A DNA stretch of 64,000 bases from Fluviicola sp. (GCF_039596395.1 NZ_JBCNJT010000002.1:930001-994000); one strand, 5' to 3'; counted from the stretch's first letter, positions 23,854 through 34,132 are shown. Notes: generated from the sequence alone by a model not told the origin. Program-made: numbers and translations.

Positions 23854-26800
23854 ATGAAACATTTAATCACTATTTTTTTTGCCTTGGCTTCCTTTGCCAT
23901 ACAGGCGCAGGTTGAACCGGGTAATATTTCTCCCGGAGGTAATTTCGACCGGGTATTTGACCAAAACGGGAATAAATATTCCCTGGATGAAATAAAAATT
24001 ATCCGGAATGGAGATCCGGGCGGGCCGCCAAAAGCCTTAATGCTTTGTTCCAGCGGTTATTTCGATTTGTATTTCGAAACCGGAAGCGGGATGGAAGGGA
24101 ATTCCACTACGGAGATGGCACGAAGAAATCTCATTTGCCAGGTTTTCTCGGATATTTCCAACTTTATTCAAACTCCAAACCCCTCGGTTAAGGTAAATAT
24201 CCTGATTAAAAACATTAATACACTTTTACCTAATTATAATCCCAACACCAACCCGAATCCAGCGGCTACAAGTGGTGTTTTGGGATTAGCATCCGGTTTT
24301 TATGTGCTTCCTTCCAATGCTCCTTCAGCTTCCGGAATTGCGGATAATGAAATTTGGAAAACGATTAATTCCGGGACGGATTCTTATACCAATGTGGTAT
24401 CTCCCTTGATTGCAAGTAATGGAGCAGGATCAAGTTCAGCTGCCTATTTTTATCATGGGATGGCGGCGTTTAACTTCAACAATCCGGCCATAAACTGGCA
24501 TCTTGACCTGTCAAATCCGACTGCCACCGGTTTGTATGACCTGTATACGGTGGCTTTGCACGAAATTACACATGCACTCGGTTTTGCTTCACTGATTTCC
24601 GCCAACGGAACATCCAAGTTCGGAACGGGGTTCAATTATTATTCCCGCTACGATCAATACCTGAAAACCGCCGGAAATGTTCCTTTGATTACCAATTCAG
24701 GCGGATGTTCCATGTACAATTACGGGTTTAATCCTTCGCTGAATACCAATGTAATGGCACCATCTACGTTCAGCTGTTCTACGCAGATCAAGTTTGCGGG
24801 ATCCGTAAACCAGTCTGCATACACACCTGCTACATTTACCAATGAGAGCAGTTTGAGCCACTTGGAAGATTTATGCCACCTTCCAGCTGTTCCAAGTTAT
24901 CCGGACGATCAATATTACGTGATGTCAAATGCAAACGGGCAGGGTTCGGCTTACATGAAAAGGTACCTGAAACCCGAAGAACGAAGTGTATTATGTGACA
25001 TCGGTTATAAAGTAAATACGACCTATGGCTCCAGTGGAAACCTGACTAATTACAATTACGGAGGATCTGTGTGTCCCGGGCTTCAAGTGGTTGGAATTAA
25101 TGACGGAATTGATCCGAACGGGGTCTTTCAACATGTTGTTTCGGTGGGTTCCAGCCTTCCCATTTCCGGTTTTCTTAGCAATGACTTGGGCGGAAATTCT
25201 TATGATTGCTTGCAGGATCTTTACGGAAACGGAACGCCCAGTCCTGCATCTGCGACAAGTTTCAGCTATTTAGCAACCACACCCGGGATTGCTATTGTAA
25301 GGTATGTTCCTGTTTCAGCTTCAGGAGTTCGCGGAAACATTACCTATATCTACATTTATGTGAAATCCGGAAATTGTACTCCATCGAGTTGCAGCTTCCT
25401 GAATAATTCAACTTTTGAGAACTCCACTACCTGTGGACAGATGGATAATATGTCACCGGTTGCTGTTACCAGCAATTGCTGGACGGGTGCGACCAATACG
25501 CCGGATATTTTCCAACGGAATTGTTTGAATCCGTCTAACGGGTTACCTTCCCAGCATACTATTCCAACCGGTAACACTTACACCACTTCCCCCTCGGATA
25601 CCTGGAGCGGAACACCGAATAATACTTTTATCGGGATCGGTAGTTCCGGGGGCTCGGGGACTCCTCACTGGAATGAAGGTACCCAGAGTATGTTGAATTC
25701 TCCGTTGATTGCGGGTCATACCTATGTACTTAGTCTTCGTGCGAAAGTAGCTAATAACCAAGGAACCAGTTTTGGTCCGGTTTTCCCAGCGGGTGCAAGC
25801 GGGCAATTGAGATTCGGAGGAACAGCGTCTGTTCTGGCCCCGATTTCGGGTCCGTTTACGGTTTGGCCAAGCTCAATAACTTCTTTGGGAACGCCTATTT
25901 CTATTGTGAATGACAACGCGTGGCATTTGTTTACACAAACATTTACCTACAACAGCGGTTCAAATTTGAATAATTTCATTTTGATCAACACTTCCAATAT
26001 GAATACGCTAACAGGTCAGCCATATGTTTATTTCTTCATAGATGATGTGAATATCACGGAGGTATTACCAACAACATCTCTCACTTTACCGAATGTGATG
26101 TGTATCAATCAAACGATTTCAGACATGATGCTTTATGCGCCGGTACCGGGTGGTGTTTTTGCCGGAAACGGAGTTTCAGCCAGTGGAAGTACTTATAGCT
26201 TCAGTGCATCTGCTGCCGGAGTTGGAACCCATACGATCAGTTATACTTATACCAATAACAACGGATGCGTGTTAACCATTTACGATGATATTCAAGTTGT
26301 AAATTCAACGTTAACAGCCAGCGCCAGTGCGGCCTCTACCAATGTTTGTACAGGTTCGTCGACTACGCTGACTGCCAATAGTCCCGGAGCGGTTTCCTAT
26401 AACTGGAATCCGGGTAATTTGAGCGGAAATCCTGTAACGGGTCCGGTCAATGCGACGACCACTTATAACCTTACTACCACCAACGCTCAGGGATGTATTG
26501 CAACAGCTTCAGTGAATGTTACAGCTATTCCCCTTCCGGTCATTTCAGTAAATCCCGCCAGCAGTTCTATTTGTTCCGGACAACAGGTTTTACTTACCGC
26601 GAGCGGAGCCAATAATTATACGTGGTCACCGTCAACGGGATTATCAGCTACCACGGGAGCTTCAGTAACGGCTTCACCGACATCTACTATTACCTATACG
26701 GTTAACGGAACATCGACCACTACCGGATGTACCGGCAGTGCTACGAATACCATTACGGTTAATGCCTGCACGGATTGTACCGGGGGAACATTGTTATCTG

Positions 26801-29523
26801 GTAACATCAGTACATCACCGACTGCCGGAACAACTTTAAGAGTTGCCAATAACATTACCATTTCGGCAAACGTTACTTTTACCAATAATGCGGTGAAGAT
26901 TATGCCGGGCGTTACTATTACTGTTGCTTCGAATGCGACGTTGAATATTACCGGATCTCATTTTTATGGTTGTCAGGATATGTGGAACGGAATTGTTGTT
27001 CAGCCGGGCGGAAGAGTGAATATGCAGCCTTATATTGTTTCCTCAACAGTCACAAAAACGCCATTTATCGAAGATGCGGCGGTTGCGGTAGATTTTCTTC
27101 CTGTGACGACTCAGCAAAGTGTTGTGATGCTTCAGGTAAATAATTCGACCTTTAACAGGAATGGGATCGGTATACGGGTGCAGGGTTATGCTTTTGCCAA
27201 TGCTGGAACGATGTTTACAGTAAAGAATAGTTTGTTTACCTGCAGAGATATCGCGTCAACCACTACAAGCTGGCCTTTGACTACTAATTTAAAAGCAGCA
27301 AGCGGAAACAGCAGTGCATTCCTGAACCCTTATATTCCATCCGGATATCCTGTGACAACGTTGAAAGCACCACAAAGCACGACGTTTTCCAACAAGGGAA
27401 TCCAATTAATCAATGTAGGTACTACTACCGGGACTTCTCCGATTACTTACAATTCGGTGACAATCGGATCCTCTGTATTGGCTGAATACAATGTCTTTGA
27501 CTATTTGAAAACGGGTATTCATGCCAATAACTCGAATGTCAAGGTAATCAATACCACGATGCAGTTTACAGCAGCAATTACCAATTCGATGGTTAATGCC
27601 GGAAGTTCTCCGAGTATCGGAACCGGAGTATTTGCTGAAAACACCAGTGGTGGCAGGTTCAAAATGGATATTGCCGGTACGTCCGCTCAACCTAACGGAT
27701 TTTATGGATTATACTATGGCCTGGACGTTAAGAAGTATAACGACCTGCAGGTTGTTTATACTACAATCAGAAGTTACAGACCGCCGCATCCACCGGCATC
27801 CGGTCAGAATAACGGTAAATACGGTATTTATGCAGACCATGCCAAGTTTGATAATTTCGGAATTGCGAACAATACGATCTATAACATTGAGAAGGGAGTT
27901 TCCATCGTTCCGTCTTCGGTTCCGGTTGGCGGGCAAGTAGCAACTATTAAGGTTACGAACAACACTTTTGATAAGGATTTGGGTTCAACGGTTGGTATTA
28001 ATACCCAGGATGCAATCATTATCCAGGAATCGGTTGGAATTATGAACAGCGGAGGATTGATCTGGGTGAACAATAACAGTATTAAGGCTACCAGAAGAGC
28101 GATTACCCTGGACAACTGGAAGCGTTTGAATATACAGGTCAATGCCAATTTGATCATGCTTGGCGGAGATGGTACGTTTTTGCTGACCCCGAGTTACGGT
28201 ATCAAATTAAACCAGTGTACTCAGGGTAGTTCGGCAAGTCAGATTTATGACAATACGATCAACGGTTTTGTAGGATCAAGCACTAATTTTTATGGGATTG
28301 CCCTGGATCTTTCCATTGGAAACGATATCCGATGCAACAGCGTCAACACAGGTTATCATGGATTATATTTCAGTGGAAACTGTAGCCCGACCAAGACTTT
28401 CAATAACAGTATGGAAAACCTGAAATACGGATTTGTACTGGATAATAACGGAATTATCGGTCAGCAGGGATCCAATACAGTGCCGGCAGATAACCGTTGG
28501 TTGGGAACTAACTGGAGCACTACCGGAACTGCTAACGGCAGCTTTAAGAATGCTTCTCTGAATACAAGTAGCACCCTGAACTCAAAAATGTACGTTAGAA
28601 CCCTCACAGGAGCTTATTCTCCGTTAAATTCAACCACTAATTTTGCCGGAACAATCTGGTATTCAACAACGACACCTGCGAGTCTTTTTGCGGTAACAAG
28701 TCCGCCGAACTATACTGCCTGTACCGTAGGCTCCACACCTAGCGGAAGCAGTTTTTTCCCGCAGGTGGATATCGTTGCAGGAATGGAAACAGCTGTAGAT
28801 TTGGCAAACATTCTCGACGGAACTGACCCGGGAGCAGTAGTGAAGAACCAAAGTTACCGTTACCTGTACGAAGATCCTTCATTGATTTCTGCTTCCGGTA
28901 AACTAAATACTTTTTATTCCGATCTTAATCCGACGAATACAGGTGCTTTCCAGGCGGTAGAGAAAATGGTTAATCTGGGTGATTATGTAACTTCCACCCA
29001 GGTCATTTCGGCTGTTATTCCTGAAAATCTCCTGGAAGAAAGCTTCAAACGGTATTACGAGGCATTGCTAAATTATGAAAACGGGGTGTTTACAGAGGAT
29101 GACAAGCGTGCTATTGTTGATATAGCGCAAGGATGTCCTGCTTTGCAGGGAGGTGTCGTATACCTGGCTGGTGCATTGTACAATGAAGTTTTCAGAGAAG
29201 CGGAAGTCTTTACACAGGTTTGCCCGTCTTATTTTGATAAGAGCGCACCTTCTTCCGGATTGGAACTGTCTGATACTCCGAACTATGGGTTATACCCTGT
29301 TCCGAATGGGGGAACTTTCTATCTGACAGGGAAGGTTTCAAACGGCGACAGAATGCGTATTCTTTCCATGGACGGGAAAATTGTTTGCGAGCAGGAATTA
29401 GCTGAAACAGAAGCAGAGACGGAAATCCATACAAAACTAAGTACCGGAACGTATTTGGTGGTACTTCAGAACAAATCCGGAATGGAACTTTATCGAAACA
29501 GAATCGTTATCTTGCAGAAATGA
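23854..29523 (+). CDS. Very large T9SS-secreted protein: leishmanolysin-like zincin plus beta-helix
   Basis: 1889 residues. A signal peptide (19) is followed by a zinc-protease-like domain with H236-E-I-T-H240-ALGF; position 246, where metzincins have the third ligand, is Ser, but H336 in SLSHLEDL followed by VLCDIGY fits the distant third His of leishmanolysin-type (M8) enzymes. Then come a jelly-roll-like segment (about 500-650), two or three Ig/PKD-like domains rich in Thr and Asn (about 740-970), a right-handed parallel beta-helix (about 975-1600) and a C-terminal type A sorting domain (LYPVPNGGTFYL, MDGKIV, GTYLVVLQNK) for T9SS export and surface anchoring. Its stop overlaps the next gene as ATGA. 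Likely a surface protease or adhesin; activity unproven. Confidence 0.88.
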   Translation: MKHLITIFFALASFAIQAQVEPGNISPGGNFDRVFDQNGNKYSLDEIKIIRNGDPGGPPKALMLCSSGYFDLYFETGSGMEGNSTTEMARRNLICQVFSDISNFIQTPNPSVKVNILIKNINTLLPNYNPNTNPNPAATSGVLGLASGFYVLPSNAPSASGIADNEIWKTINSGTDSYTNVVSPLIASNGAGSSSAAYFYHGMAAFNFNNPAINWHLDLSNPTATGLYDLYTVALHEITHALGFASLISANGTSKFGTGFNYYSRYDQYLKTAGNVPLITNSGGCSMYNYGFNPSLNTNVMAPSTFSCSTQIKFAGSVNQSAYTPATFTNESSLSHLEDLCHLPAVPSYPDDQYYVMSNANGQGSAYMKRYLKPEERSVLCDIGYKVNTTYGSSGNLTNYNYGGSVCPGLQVVGINDGIDPNGVFQHVVSVGSSLPISGFLSNDLGGNSYDCLQDLYGNGTPSPASATSFSYLATTPGIAIVRYVPVSASGVRGNITYIYIYVKSGNCTPSSCSFLNNSTFENSTTCGQMDNMSPVAVTSNCWTGATNTPDIFQRNCLNPSNGLPSQHTIPTGNTYTTSPSDTWSGTPNNTFIGIGSSGGSGTPHWNEGTQSMLNSPLIAGHTYVLSLRAKVANNQGTSFGPVFPAGASGQLRFGGTASVLAPISGPFTVWPSSITSLGTPISIVNDNAWHLFTQTFTYNSGSNLNNFILINTSNMNTLTGQPYVYFFIDDVNITEVLPTTSLTLPNVMCINQTISDMMLYAPVPGGVFAGNGVSASGSTYSFSASAAGVGTHTISYTYTNNNGCVLTIYDDIQVVNSTLTASASAASTNVCTGSSTTLTANSPGAVSYNWNPGNLSGNPVTGPVNATTTYNLTTTNAQGCIATASVNVTAIPLPVISVNPASSSICSGQQVLLTASGANNYTWSPSTGLSATTGASVTASPTSTITYTVNGTSTTTGCTGSATNTITVNACTDCTGGTLLSGNISTSPTAGTTLRVANNITISANVTFTNNAVKIMPGVTITVASNATLNITGSHFYGCQDMWNGIVVQPGGRVNMQPYIVSSTVTKTPFIEDAAVAVDFLPVTTQQSVVMLQVNNSTFNRNGIGIRVQGYAFANAGTMFTVKNSLFTCRDIASTTTSWPLTTNLKAASGNSSAFLNPYIPSGYPVTTLKAPQSTTFSNKGIQLINVGTTTGTSPITYNSVTIGSSVLAEYNVFDYLKTGIHANNSNVKVINTTMQFTAAITNSMVNAGSSPSIGTGVFAENTSGGRFKMDIAGTSAQPNGFYGLYYGLDVKKYNDLQVVYTTIRSYRPPHPPASGQNNGKYGIYADHAKFDNFGIANNTIYNIEKGVSIVPSSVPVGGQVATIKVTNNTFDKDLGSTVGINTQDAIIIQESVGIMNSGGLIWVNNNSIKATRRAITLDNWKRLNIQVNANLIMLGGDGTFLLTPSYGIKLNQCTQGSSASQIYDNTINGFVGSSTNFYGIALDLSIGNDIRCNSVNTGYHGLYFSGNCSPTKTFNNSMENLKYGFVLDNNGIIGQQGSNTVPADNRWLGTNWSTTGTANGSFKNASLNTSSTLNSKMYVRTLTGAYSPLNSTTNFAGTIWYSTTTPASLFAVTSPPNYTACTVGSTPSGSSFFPQVDIVAGMETAVDLANILDGTDPGAVVKNQSYRYLYEDPSLISASGKLNTFYSDLNPTNTGAFQAVEKMVNLGDYVTSTQVISAVIPENLLEESFKRYYEALLNYENGVFTEDDKRAIVDIAQGCPALQGGVVYLAGALYNEVFREAEVFTQVCPSYFDKSAPSSGLELSDTPNYGLYPVPNGGTFYLTGKVSNGDRMRILSMDGKIVCEQELAETEAETEIHTKLSTGTYLVVLQNKSGMELYRNRIVILQK

Positions 29524-30686
29524 TAAGAAACGGATGGATATTGTTGTTATTGCTGCCCCAGTTTTTACTGGGGCAGAGTAACCTCGTCCCGAATCCAAGT
29601 TTTGAGAATTGCCTGATCAATCCGGGAGGTGGCGGATCTTTTTATGATTTTGATCTGTATGATTGGTTTAATCCTAACACCGCTACACCTGATTATTACA
29701 GCATTTCTGTTTATCCTGAGTTTATAGACCAGAATATCCCGGACGGACAAGCATGCATAGGGATATCTGCTTATGATCCTGCACTTTCCAACTTGAGGGA
29801 GTACGTTTCATGTGAACTACTGGACACATTGATTGCGAACAAGTTGTATTACGTTTCATTCTATGCGAGTCTCTCGGAAGGGTTGTCTCATTCTACAGCT
29901 GATAACCTGGGAGTAAATTTCAGTGACACTGCATTGCATGCTGCTAACACCCTTTATTTCAATGTGGAAACCCATGTTTTGAATTTCAATAACGAAATCA
30001 TCGAAGATACGGTTAACTGGGTAAGAATAAGTGGTTTGTATGAGGCAACGGGGAGTGAACTGTTCTTAACAATCGGAAATTTTCATTCGGATACAGCAAC
30101 AACGCCAGGCCATTTGTTTCCGGGAAATCCAGCCTGGCAGGCCTATTATTTTATTGATAATGTTTCCGTAATTCCGCTTGACAGCCTAACCGGAGGGATT
30201 CCTGCTTATGCAGGACCGGACCAAACGATCTATATTGAGGACTCGGTATTTATAGGTCAGAAAATCAGTAATTTGCCGGGATTTTGGTCGAAACTTGATG
30301 GAACTCCTATAGCTTCTAACACCGGAGGATTGTACGTTTCGCCACAGGTGACAACTACTTATGTGGTTGAGCAAACACTGAATGGAATTTATTCCACGGA
30401 CACCGTAACCGTTTTCGTAATCGGTTTGGGTCTGGAGGAGTTAGCACTTTCGAACTTTAAAATAGCACCAAATCCGAATAAAGGAGCTTTCACGCTTGAT
30501 ATGGATCAACCTTTACAAGAGAAGGCCCAATTGATTTTATCCGATAATACTGGCCGTGAAGTGTACGTACAGGAACTGTCTGCACAAAGCAGCCAGATTC
30601 GCGTCGCGGTTTCGCCTGGGACCTATTTTGCTGAGCTTTGCAGTGGGCAAAAGAAAAGCGCTATTCAACGGATTATCGTTGAGTAA
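29520..30686 (+). CDS. T9SS-secreted protein with jelly-roll-like N-terminal domain
   Basis: 388 residues. A signal peptide (LLLLLPQFLLGQ) leads into NLVPNPSFENC, the usual opening of Bacteroidota galactose-binding-like jelly rolls, then an Ig-like domain with AGPDQTIYIEDSVFIG (about 220-310), and a C-terminal type A sorting domain (FKIAPNPNKGAFTL, SDNTGREVY, GTYFAEL). The ATG overlaps the stop of the large protein (ATGA), so the two are made together and may act together on the cell surface. Ligand unknown. Confidence 0.88.
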   Translation: MIRNGWILLLLLPQFLLGQSNLVPNPSFENCLINPGGGGSFYDFDLYDWFNPNTATPDYYSISVYPEFIDQNIPDGQACIGISAYDPALSNLREYVSCELLDTLIANKLYYVSFYASLSEGLSHSTADNLGVNFSDTALHAANTLYFNVETHVLNFNNEIIEDTVNWVRISGLYEATGSELFLTIGNFHSDTATTPGHLFPGNPAWQAYYFIDNVSVIPLDSLTGGIPAYAGPDQTIYIEDSVFIGQKISNLPGFWSKLDGTPIASNTGGLYVSPQVTTTYVVEQTLNGIYSTDTVTVFVIGLGLEELALSNFKIAPNPNKGAFTLDMDQPLQEKAQLILSDNTGREVYVQELSAQSSQIRVAVSPGTYFAELCSGQKKSAIQRIIVE

Positions 30687-30867
30687 TCGATTCTACAGGT
30701 TTTAAGATAATTGGACATCCGAACGGTTATGTATTATTCCTTCCGGTTTTGATAAGCAGTTTCCTCGCTCAGCGCATTGCAAAATCCATTTTGCCGTATA
30801 ATATTTACACGTATGAAGGAATGGAGAATCCGTCAGCGAAAGAAGGATAAATACCCCGGATAAGTTC

Positions 30868-31089
30868 TTATTTGCCGAATACCGGGCTACAGGTACGTTC
30901 CGGGTTTGAAAATGCGGCACAGGTTTCTTCTGCTTTTTCTTTTTTGGCCTTCGGATAAGATTCTCCGACCGGTTCTCCAAAACCGCTGCTTCCGGGTGTT
31001 TTGCAATTGCAGGTATAGGAATATTTTTTGGTGCAGGAAGTTGAAACGATTAGAAGAATGGCAGTTGAAACAAGGATTACTTTTTTCAT
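30868..31089 (-). CDS. Small Cys-rich lipoprotein, unknown function
   Basis: 73 residues with a lipoprotein signal (VILVSTAILLIVSTSC, C19). The mature 54 residues contain YTCNC, ETCAAF and RTCSPVFG, so four further cysteines and many Lys; disulfides in the periplasm are likely. It converges with the T9SS gene ending at 30686 across 181 bp that hold no other supported gene, and diverges from the membrane protein gene at 31132. Confidence 0.75.
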   Translation of the reverse strand: MKKVILVSTAILLIVSTSCTKKYSYTCNCKTPGSSGFGEPVGESYPKAKKEKAEETCAAFSNPERTCSPVFGK

Positions 31090-31131
31090 AGTGTGTTTTT
31101 TAGGAAGCTGAAAGTTATTAATTTCATTCCA

Positions 31132-31530
31132 ATGAAATACAGACTCCTCCTTAGTTATTTGCTGGCTTCTTTTCTGCCGCCAATAGCACTCATTATCAGC
31201 GGACTAATTACTCAGGAAGAAGACTGTAGTCAATGTAACGTGTTGATTTTCGTAGCGGCTCTTTTGGTTTTAGGCAGGTTGCTGCTGATTCATGCCGTTC
31301 AGTTTTTGGGATTAATCCGTTTGAAGAACCGCCTGTTGGATTTGATCCTGCTGATTGGCTGTTCTTTTAGTTCATCCCTGGTACTGGTGTTTTTCCTGTT
31401 GAATGATTTGATCGAAGGACATGAAATAGGTTCTGACGGGCGAATTTTGCTTGTTCCGGCACTTGTAAATTTCTTGTTGGGATTTTTTACCCTTTGGGTT
31501 TTATCGAGTGTAAGAAGACTGAAAAGCTGA
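31132..31530 (+). CDS. Four-helix integral membrane protein, unknown function
   Basis: 132 residues from the ATG at 31132. Four predicted transmembrane segments (about 6-24, 36-58, 68-92, 106-124), with a CSQC motif in the first loop (EEDCSQCNVL) and a charged loop (NDLIEGHEIGSDGR) between segments three and four. No family recognised. The stop lies 7 nt from the convergent MpaB-like gene. Confidence 0.72.
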   Translation: MKYRLLLSYLLASFLPPIALIISGLITQEEDCSQCNVLIFVAALLVLGRLLLIHAVQFLGLIRLKNRLLDLILLIGCSFSSSLVLVFFLLNDLIEGHEIGSDGRILLVPALVNFLLGFFTLWVLSSVRRLKS

Positions 31531-31537
31531 TTCCTTC

Positions 31538-32731
31538 TCAAGCAATCGTTTTCCTCCCGTGACTTTCCAGGTAGGCATTGACTACTTTCTTTTGTGCCTT
31601 TCGGTTCCGTAGTACGGAGCGCCGGTAACTTTTAGCGGAACGGTGAACGAAGATTTGCCCCAGGCTTACAAAGAAAGATTGAATAGGAGGGAAGAAGCGC
31701 CAGGCTGTTTGTGGCAGTTGCATAGTTTGGCAGGAACTCTTTCCCAGGAAAAACCAATTGTATCCCAAATGCGTTTTGTAAACAAGGTTCTTTTGCCAAT
31801 TCTTATCCGGGAACGGTCCGTCGAGGGGTTCGAGGGTCAATGCTTTGGCAAGTGCAAGTGTGTCTTCGTCTGCGGGTGCCTGTGTAATGGTCCAGGCATA
31901 AATGGCGCGAATGGCATCGGATTCTGTTTCTGGGAAATAAGATTCGGGAGTTCCGAGTAAGTAACCGACGTATTTCCAGAAGTGGAACAGGCCTTTTATT
32001 TCGGCTTCCGTTGGTTTCATTCCCAGTCTTCGCAAGCCGTCCAGGAAAATAATGGAAAACCCCAGGTTGGTTGCCAGCATGTCCCATTGGTTGAGCGGTG
32101 CTCCCCAGTTTGCTTCCTGCCAGTTTCCTTCTTCCAGGATACTAACCCGGGCATAGGCATGCATCAACCGGATCTTCAAACATTCTTTCAGGCCGTTTTG
32201 AGGACTCGTAATGGCATTTTCTCCTACAATACGAACCCAGAACTCGGTAGTTTCCGTTAAGCGCTTAGCTGCGCCCTTTTTCAATGCCCCGGTAAAAACA
32301 AGCGGTTTGTTAATTGCCGACGATTCATATCCGCCCATCAGGCAGTAATTGCGCAGGACCATTAACCCGAGTGAACCGGATCTTCTGCAAAGGGATGCTC
32401 CCTGTTCCAGCAACTCGTCATTTAACCAGTCTGGCCTGCGGGTAATTTGACGGATAATGGTTTGCAATGATTCCGGAACATTATCGGGTGTTTCACCGTC
32501 GAGCAGTTGATTGATCCATTGGTCTGCCTGTTTGAAGCCATGTACCTGGTAAACTTCCCGGATAACCCGGTCTGCCAGTTCGTCTGTTTCAAACAAACGC
32601 GGAACGAGGTGTTCGATTGCTGCTTTTTCAGGAAAAGCTCCGGTCATTTTTTCGGCCAGTTTTTTTCCGTTACCTTTTTCCCAGTAAATGGAAAACCCCG
32701 GAGAAGGATAATAGAAGCGGGTTGGTATCAT
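31538..32731 (-). CDS. MpaB/DUF2236-family oxygenase-like protein
   Basis: 397 residues. Matches the DUF2236 family (latex-clearing rubber oxygenase Lcp, MpaB), all-helical b-type haem proteins. Key phrases: RSGSLGLMVLRNY, RLMHAYAR with the conserved haem-ligand candidate H191, PLNQWDMLATNLGFS, and GYLLGTPESYFP. Family members oxidise isoprenoids or polyketides, or have unknown substrates; no signal peptide is seen, so it is probably cytoplasmic or membrane-associated. Its start overlaps the stop of the DUF1003 gene by 4 nt, so both are made together. Confidence 0.88.
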   Translation of the reverse strand: MIPTRFYYPSPGFSIYWEKGNGKKLAEKMTGAFPEKAAIEHLVPRLFETDELADRVIREVYQVHGFKQADQWINQLLDGETPDNVPESLQTIIRQITRRPDWLNDELLEQGASLCRRSGSLGLMVLRNYCLMGGYESSAINKPLVFTGALKKGAAKRLTETTEFWVRIVGENAITSPQNGLKECLKIRLMHAYARVSILEEGNWQEANWGAPLNQWDMLATNLGFSIIFLDGLRRLGMKPTEAEIKGLFHFWKYVGYLLGTPESYFPETESDAIRAIYAWTITQAPADEDTLALAKALTLEPLDGPFPDKNWQKNLVYKTHLGYNWFFLGKSSCQTMQLPQTAWRFFPPIQSFFVSLGQIFVHRSAKSYRRSVLRNRKAQKKVVNAYLESHGRKTIA

Positions 32732-33429
32732 TCCTTTCCTTCTTTGTGTTTGATCAGCATGTCTTTCAGGGTATCCAGCTGGATCTTTTGCATTTCCAGT
32801 AATTCCTGCTGCTGGTGAATGATGAGGTGATCGATTTTATCGTGCAGCAAGCGGATTTCCACTTCAGATTTCAGGTTGATCATGTAATCTTTTTTGGCAC
32901 GTTCACGGTCCTTTTCTTCCTGCCTGTTCTGGCTCATCATAATTACCGGGGCCTGAAGGGCTGCCAAACAAGATAAAATCAGGTTCAGGAGAATGAAAGG
33001 ATAGGGATCAAATCCTTTGTTGAGCAGGAAAAAAGCGTTGAAACCGATCCAGGCCAGTAAAAAGGACATGAAAGAAATAATGAAAGTCCAGCTTCCTCCA
33101 AAGCTTGCTACCCGGTCTGCCACGCGTTGACCAAAAGTATCGGCCGGCCCCTGGTCTTCCAATTGGTCGGAAAGCAGTTTTTTCTCATTGAGCGAGTTCA
33201 GAACTGTTTTGTCCAGGTCGGATAGTTCGCCCAATTGCGCCTGCATCATATCGGTAAGGTATTTTTCCCGGTAATTGTTCAGTTCACCGATCGATAAATG
33301 GCAGCTTTCGTCGAAATCGGGGTTTTCCTTTTGGATCAATTCCAAAATAGAACCGCGGATAGTTTTTGCGGAAATGCGTTCGGAAATCGGGAAATCTGTT
33401 TTGGATAAATCGCTGCGGAAAGTGCCCAT
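32728..33429 (-). CDS. DUF1003 membrane protein
   Basis: 233 residues. The DUF1003 core is FGQRVADRVASFGGSW with two transmembrane segments (about 115-135 and 145-165), PYPFILLNLILS and APVIMMSQNRQ, then a helical cytoplasmic tail (DRERAKKDYMINLKSEVEI) with a coiled-coil look. The N-terminal 100 residues are helical and charged. Function is unknown. It is the first gene of a pair with the MpaB-like gene, overlapping by 4 nt. Confidence 0.88.
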   Translation of the reverse strand: MGTFRSDLSKTDFPISERISAKTIRGSILELIQKENPDFDESCHLSIGELNNYREKYLTDMMQAQLGELSDLDKTVLNSLNEKKLLSDQLEDQGPADTFGQRVADRVASFGGSWTFIISFMSFLLAWIGFNAFFLLNKGFDPYPFILLNLILSCLAALQAPVIMMSQNRQEEKDRERAKKDYMINLKSEVEIRLLHDKIDHLIIHQQQELLEMQKIQLDTLKDMLIKHKEGKE

Positions 33430-33478
33430 ATCGGTATGAATTTGTCCGGTAAATTTACGGAGAAGAAACGATTTAAAC

Positions 33479-33510
33479 TAAAAATGCCCTCCACTGAGCG
33501 GAAGGCATTT
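33479..33510 (-). terminator. Terminator after the 33527-34132 gene
   Basis: AAATGCC / GGCATTT stem extending inward to about 11 bp with one mismatch, followed by a T tract on the minus strand. It insulates the DUF1003 gene. Confidence 0.85.
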
Positions 33511-33526
33511 GATTTAAAAGAACAGA

Positions 33527-34132
33527 TTACTTGATGCTTTTAAGCATATATGCTGCAAGCATTTTTGCACCTTTCGCATAGGATTCGGAAATACGTGCGC
33601 CTGTATCGTAATCATAACCTCCGAATTGTGACCCGGGTACATCCGGCTGTTTCAATTTGGCCATTACTTTTGATTCATCGTCACCCTCGATAAAGATGTA
33701 TTCGAACGCAACTGCTGCATTTCTGCGTGCCACACCGATATTGAACCCCGGTTCAATGAACGTTGTTTTAACGATCAAGGTGTAAGTTGCTTTGCTGTTG
33801 TTTTGAGCAGCGTGAATTTTTCCGGTTAAACCTTTGTCAAACAATTCCTCGAATTTGTTCGGGAAACGTTCTTTTTTATCGCGTTCCCAGGATTTTTCCC
33901 AGGTATCGCCTCTTCCTGCTTCCTTTTCGTTGTATTCTTTGATTTTCTTTTTCTTGTAATCGCCTTCACTGGAAAAACCTCCAACCTGGAAATCCGAGAA
34001 ATCGTATTTCACGTTCAATTCTGTTTGTCCTTTCAAAAAGGAAAGGTCTCCTGATTCGGTGCGAATTTTCTGAGCCAGGGACGTTAACCCAAAGCCGGCA
34101 ATAAATAATAGTCCTAAACTAAGTTTTTTCAT
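33527..34132 (-). CDS. Secreted hypothetical protein, 201 aa
   Basis: A signal peptide (LSLGLLFIAGFGLTSLAQ) precedes a 180-residue domain with a charged helical stretch (KKKKIKEYNEKEAGRGDTWE) in the middle and a beta-rich C-terminal half (YTLIVKTTFIEPGFNIGVARR). No sorting domain, so periplasmic. Family not recognised. Thirty-eight nucleotides downstream of PhoH in the same direction with no terminator visible between them, so read-through is possible; a strong terminator follows. Confidence 0.78.
   Translation of the reverse strand: MKKLSLGLLFIAGFGLTSLAQKIRTESGDLSFLKGQTELNVKYDFSDFQVGGFSSEGDYKKKKIKEYNEKEAGRGDTWEKSWERDKKERFPNKFEELFDKGLTGKIHAAQNNSKATYTLIVKTTFIEPGFNIGVARRNAAVAFEYIFIEGDDESKVMAKLKQPDVPGSQFGGYDYDTGARISESYAKGAKMLAAYMLKSIK

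Noticed and set aside
24556-24590. HEITHALGF as a classical metzincin (HExxHxxGxxH/D) motif
   Set aside because: The third-ligand position is Ser; the leishmanolysin-type spacing with H336 fits better.
30702-30980. Open frame of 92 codons on the minus strand in the intergenic region before 30868
   Set aside because: It overlaps the well-supported lipoprotein gene in another frame, has no family resemblance, and the lipoprotein has a clear signal.
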